DNA of 8,194 bases from JAAKFL01 sp964629645 (GTDB lineage Bacteria > Chlamydiota > Chlamydiia > Chlamydiales > SLFE01): assembly GCA_964629645.1 (NCBI GenBank), contig CAZVSU010000090.1, forward strand, positions 1 to 8,194. Direction: 5' to 3'. The notes under the pieces are model-generated. The model saw only the letters and a program-made list of their open reading frames with translations. It ran no database searches and was not told where the DNA came from. A program made the translations under genes and the position numbers. This document shows positions 5,449 to 8,194 of the stretch, piece after piece (positions within the stretch are counted from its first letter, which is position 1; each line of letters opens with the position of its first letter).

Positions 5449-5616
5449 TCTGAACTTAGGCTGCCCAGTGGATGCCGCAAGCTTTACGAGACAAATCATT
5501 TCGACGATTCTGAACATGCCGAGGTGGCCTTCGAAATTGATGCCGCTCAGCTTGGGGCGGCGCTCCGCACCTTTCAGCAAGAAAACCTCCCCTTTGTGAT
5601 GCTGTTTGACTACTGA
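5449..5616 (+). pseudogene. C-terminal remnant of an unidentified protein gene
   Basis: The frame is open for 55 codons from the stop at 5446 to the TGA at 5614-5616 and has no ATG, GTG or TTG early enough to be a start. Its translation looks like genuine soluble protein: KLYETNHFDDSEHAEVAFEI followed by DAAQLGAALRTFQQENLPFV and MLFDY. The acidic residues and regular helix-like spacing are unlike random frame noise. It is probably the 3' end of a gene whose front has been deleted between it and the end of the 770-residue gene, 35 bases upstream. I cannot name the family. It ends 37 bases before the stop of the convergent ATPase gene. The opposite-strand frame across 5362-5706 is a shadow, as it overlaps coding sequence at both ends. 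Confidence 0.4.
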
Positions 5617-5653
5617 TCGCCAAAAGCGGCGCTCAATTTGACGGATTGGTCTT

Positions 5654-8122
5654 TTATGAGGGCGAGCGATAGAAGGTGTGGAGCCGCCCATTTTTCCCGC
5701 TTTCAAACATACGGGTGATGAGTTTTTTTGCCTCGTCTTCTACGAAGAGCCAGGCGATGCAGTAGGCCCAAACATAAGCGATCCAGATCCACGGAATCGC
5801 TGTCACAAAAACTCCTAAGCCGGCAATGAGTCCCGCTAAAATCTGAGTGCCTAAAATGGCGCCGAGCAGTACGGGAGCCGGATAGGGGGGCTTGAAGAAT
5901 GATTTTTTGCTGCGGGTCACAAAAAGTGTCATATGGCCGGCGACAACGAGTTTTAAAAAGATCAACGTTTGCAGCTTCTCGTTCGGAACCCCGGCATAAG
6001 ATTTTGCAAACACAAAGAGTAAAAATGTTTCGACAACACCGATGATCCCAAGCGTTGCCGCGATGGTCAAAACGCGGCGCATGTTCCAACGGACAGGCTT
6101 TGGGTCGAGGTAGGTGTTGTCATAGGCGATGGTCATAATCGGCAGATCATTCATCAGCGCAAGTAAGATGATCATCACGGCTGTGATCGGATACAGATTA
6201 TAAGCGAGCATGGTCAAGACAATGAAAAACATGATCCGGATGGTTTCGACGATGCGGTAAATGGCATAGCTGTTCATCCGTTCAAAAATACGTCTTGCTT
6301 CCTCAATCGCGTGAATGATGACAGAAAGTCCGGGGAGTGTCAGCACAAGCGATGAGGCGGCCTTGGCCGCATCTGTTGCTCCGCTGACGGCGATGCCGAC
6401 ATTGGCTTGTTTCAGGGCAGGCGCGTCGTTGACGCCATCTCCTGTCATTCCCACAATATGATCTTCGCTCTGCAGCGCTCTGACGATTCCGAATTTGTGT
6501 TCGGGAAAAACTTCTGCGAAACCGTCAGCTTGGTTGATTTTTTTGAGCGAGTCAGCTCCGACGTCTCCTTTTTCACCAAGCAAATTGCCCGCGGTCAACA
6601 TTTGATCGCCGAGCTTGAGCTGGCTGCCGATTTCTTTTGCGATGGCGATGTTGTCCCCTGTGACCATCTTGACGTCGATTCCATGTTCTTTCGCTTCTCT
6701 TATGGTGTCGACAGAATCGACGCGCAAAGGATCTGCCATCGGAAGAAGACCGAGAAACGTCCAATTGTCGCGGTTGTCCGTGCGGGCAACCCCGAGGGTG
6801 CGGTATCCTTTTGAGGCGAACGCGGCAATGTCTTGTTCGACTTGCTCTTTGAGTGACGCATCGGGGTCGCAGAGCGTCAAGATCACCTGGGGAGCCCCTT
6901 TAGTGACCTTGAATGTCGCCCCCCTTGTGACTGTCGCTTCTGTCCGCTTTGATACGGGATCGAAGGGGATAAAATCGGTTTGTTGGTAAGAATCGAGGCT
7001 ATTTCGGTTGGCCAAACCATTGATCACGGCGAGGTCAATGGGATCTTGGTTCTCTTCTTTGGAGGCAAGTGCTGCTGTTAAAATGAGCTCTTCTTCTGTG
7101 GCGCCTCCATAGGTGGCAGGGGGTTTGAGTTCAAGCTTGTTTTGGGTCAGCGTTCCCGTTTTGTCGGAGCACAAGGTATCCATACCCGCCATCTCTTCAA
7201 TAGAATCGAGGCGCGTCACGATCGCTTTTTTCTTGGAAAGGGCTAGGGCTCCGGCAGCCATGGTCACCGAGAGGACAGCCGGCAGCGCCACTGGGATCGA
7301 GGCCACAGTCAAAATAAGGGCAAATTGGAGCAAAGAGAGGAGGCTGTCGCCTCGGTCGAGCTGTACCACCACCAAAAGGAAGACGAGCGCGAGGCTGATC
7401 ATGATGAGGAAATTCCCGATCTGGACCACAGCCTTTTGGAAATGGGAGACTGACTTGGCCGACATCACGAGTTCGGTTGTTTTTCCAAAGAAAGTGCTTC
7501 CCCCCGTCGCTGTCACGAGGCCCATCATTTCCCCTTGCTTGACCACTGATCCGGAGTAGGCGGCATCGCCCGCTTTTTTTGTGACAGGCAGCGACTCTCC
7601 TGTCATAGCCGATTGATCGATCGAGAGGTAATCGCCTTCGAATAAAGTGACATCTGCTGGAACAATGTCGCCGAGCCTCACGCGGATCACATCACCCGGA
7701 ACTAACTCCTTAGCTTCGATCACAACCCATTTTCCGTCGCGGAGGGCGCGGCTTTTGCTCGCCAGCTTCTTCTTGAGGGCGTCAACAGCGTTTCCGGCTT
7801 GAAACTCCTGCCAGAATCCGACGGCGGAATTAAAAATAAGAAGCGTTATGATGATGCCGAAATCGACCCAATCTCCGGCAAAAATCGAGAGGAGCGCCGC
7901 CGCTTCAATCATCCACGGGATCGGGCCCCAAAAATAGCCGAAAAATTTGAGGAGCGGGCTTGTCTTTTTTTCCTCAAGTGCGTTGAAGCCGTACAGCTCC
8001 AACCTTTTCTTCGCCTCGTCGGTGGTCAGCCCTTTGCCGCTTGATTTCACTTTTTCAAACAGAGTGTCAAAATTTACAGTATCTGTTTCTTGGTGAGAAG
8101 TTTGAGTTGTGGATTGGGACAT
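5654..8122 (-). CDS. P-type (IIIA) H+-transporting ATPase, plasma-membrane proton pump family
   Basis: This 822-residue protein exports protons at the expense of ATP in the cytoplasmic membrane. All P-type landmarks are present in order: N-terminal cation-ATPase domain (about 14-75), M1-M2 (about 61-107), actuator TGES (174-177), M3-M4 with ASIPVALPAVL (274-284), phosphorylated Asp320 in CSDKTGTLT, KGAP in the nucleotide domain (408-411), MVTGD (486-490), the hinge motif TGDGVNDAPALK (560-571), and M5-M10 (about 620-795). Residues matching the proton-path positions described for plant AHA2 are conserved: Asn98 (M2), Arg629 (M5) and Asp659 in MNDLPIMTI (M6). This favours H+ over Ca2+ or Na+/K+. 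Only about 27 residues follow the last helix, so the autoinhibitory regulatory tail of plant pumps is missing, as in other prokaryotic members. ATG 8122 is preceded by AAGAGG five bases upstream, and 28 bases further out by a nested hairpin. The gene is monocistronic within the window and convergent with the plus-strand genes to its left. Confidence 0.95.
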   Translation of the reverse strand: MSQSTTQTSHQETDTVNFDTLFEKVKSSGKGLTTDEAKKRLELYGFNALEEKKTSPLLKFFGYFWGPIPWMIEAAALLSIFAGDWVDFGIIITLLIFNSAVGFWQEFQAGNAVDALKKKLASKSRALRDGKWVVIEAKELVPGDVIRVRLGDIVPADVTLFEGDYLSIDQSAMTGESLPVTKKAGDAAYSGSVVKQGEMMGLVTATGGSTFFGKTTELVMSAKSVSHFQKAVVQIGNFLIMISLALVFLLVVVQLDRGDSLLSLLQFALILTVASIPVALPAVLSVTMAAGALALSKKKAIVTRLDSIEEMAGMDTLCSDKTGTLTQNKLELKPPATYGGATEEELILTAALASKEENQDPIDLAVINGLANRNSLDSYQQTDFIPFDPVSKRTEATVTRGATFKVTKGAPQVILTLCDPDASLKEQVEQDIAAFASKGYRTLGVARTDNRDNWTFLGLLPMADPLRVDSVDTIREAKEHGIDVKMVTGDNIAIAKEIGSQLKLGDQMLTAGNLLGEKGDVGADSLKKINQADGFAEVFPEHKFGIVRALQSEDHIVGMTGDGVNDAPALKQANVGIAVSGATDAAKAASSLVLTLPGLSVIIHAIEEARRIFERMNSYAIYRIVETIRIMFFIVLTMLAYNLYPITAVMIILLALMNDLPIMTIAYDNTYLDPKPVRWNMRRVLTIAATLGIIGVVETFLLFVFAKSYAGVPNEKLQTLIFLKLVVAGHMTLFVTRSKKSFFKPPYPAPVLLGAILGTQILAGLIAGLGVFVTAIPWIWIAYVWAYCIAWLFVEDEAKKLITRMFESGKNGRLHTFYRSPS

Positions 8123-8127
8123 TTTAA

Positions 8128-8133
8128 CCTCTT
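8128..8133 (-). promoter_or_regulatory. Ribosome-binding site of the H+-ATPase
   Basis: On the minus strand, AAGAGG lies five bases upstream of ATG 8122. It is the clearest Shine-Dalgarno of any gene in the window and fixes the start of the ATPase. Confidence 0.6.
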
Positions 8134-8150
8134 GCCGTCATTTATCATCT

Positions 8151-8194
8151 TTCGCCGAAAGACCCCTTCATTCATGAAGGGGATGTAAGGCGAA
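8151..8194. repeat. Nested hairpin in the ATPase 5' leader, at the window's right edge
   Basis: The inner stem CCCCTTCA (8163-8170) pairs with TGAAGGGG (8175-8182) around a 4-base TTCA loop. The outer stem TTCGCC (8151-8156) pairs with GGCGAA (8189-8194). A symmetric 6+6-base internal loop lies between the two stems, giving 14 perfect pairs. It may extend past the window end. It lies 28-72 bases upstream of the ATPase ATG, so it could be a 5'-UTR structure, a terminator of a gene beyond the edge, or an interspersed palindromic repeat. No T-run follows on the minus strand. Confidence 0.6.

Noticed and set aside
5617..5640. Possible terminator CGCC-N6-GGCG between the remnant and the ATPase
   Set aside because: Only a 4-bp stem and no T-run on either strand.
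5362..5706. Minus-strand 114-codon frame between the two large convergent genes
   Set aside because: It overlaps the coding ends of both neighbours and its translation is Lys/Arg-rich and unstructured. The plus-strand frame in the gap looks far more protein-like.
6407..7559. Several plus-strand frames of 124-148 codons opposite the ATPase
   Set aside because: All are antisense to strongly conserved ATPase motifs and are explained by its codon bias; none has recognisable content.
1..8194. CRISPR array, insertion sequence or prophage genes
   Set aside because: No regularly spaced repeats, transposase, integrase or phage-structural motif was found on either strand.

Overview
The window looks like bacterial chromosome. 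It holds one tRNA, four intact protein genes, one gene running off the left edge, and at least two decayed gene remnants. Identification of the organism is tentative. The tRNA does not encode its CCA end, genes stand singly rather than in long operons, and two convergent genes encode proteins with Sec-type signal peptides. There are also large proteins I cannot place, and a plant/fungal-type proton-pumping P-ATPase. Together these would fit an environmental member of the Chlamydiota (Parachlamydia/Waddlia/Simkania-like) or another host-associated Gram-negative bacterium. No phylogenetic marker here settles it.

Layout, left to right. Bases 1-555 (+) are the C-terminal part of an ABC-3 family metal permease (TroD/YtgD/ZnuB/MntB type). 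Bases 655-741 (+) are tRNA-Ser(GGA) behind a good sigma70-like promoter. Bases 742-1415 are mostly non-coding and degenerate. They contain a gene remnant with a HTLRHGT motif, a stem-loop where its reading frame degenerates, a possible terminator and the promoter of the next gene. Bases 1425-2057 (+) encode a small secreted protein made of two diverged copies of one domain. It converges, with a 4-base stop-codon overlap, on 2054-2956 (-), a PAPS-type sulfotransferase that carries a signal peptide. Bases 2957-3101 are a divergent promoter region with a perfect inverted repeat. Bases 3102-5414 (+) are a 770-residue protein I do not recognise, with a strongly basic cluster near residue 110. Bases 5449-5616 (+) are the C-terminal remnant of an unidentified gene. 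Bases 5654-8122 (-) are an 822-residue P-type IIIA H+-ATPase. Its 5' leader runs into a nested hairpin at the window's right end.

Functional reading. The permease and the H+-ATPase are inner-membrane transport functions (metal uptake; proton export and membrane energisation). The region between them, 742-5650, looks like accessory DNA. It has remnants at both ends, two predicted exported proteins whose genes face each other, and a long orphan protein. The most noteworthy item is the sulfotransferase with an export signal. Its co-substrate PAPS is normally cytosolic, so an exported enzyme would most plausibly act inside a host cell, or else the hydrophobic N-terminus is only a membrane anchor.
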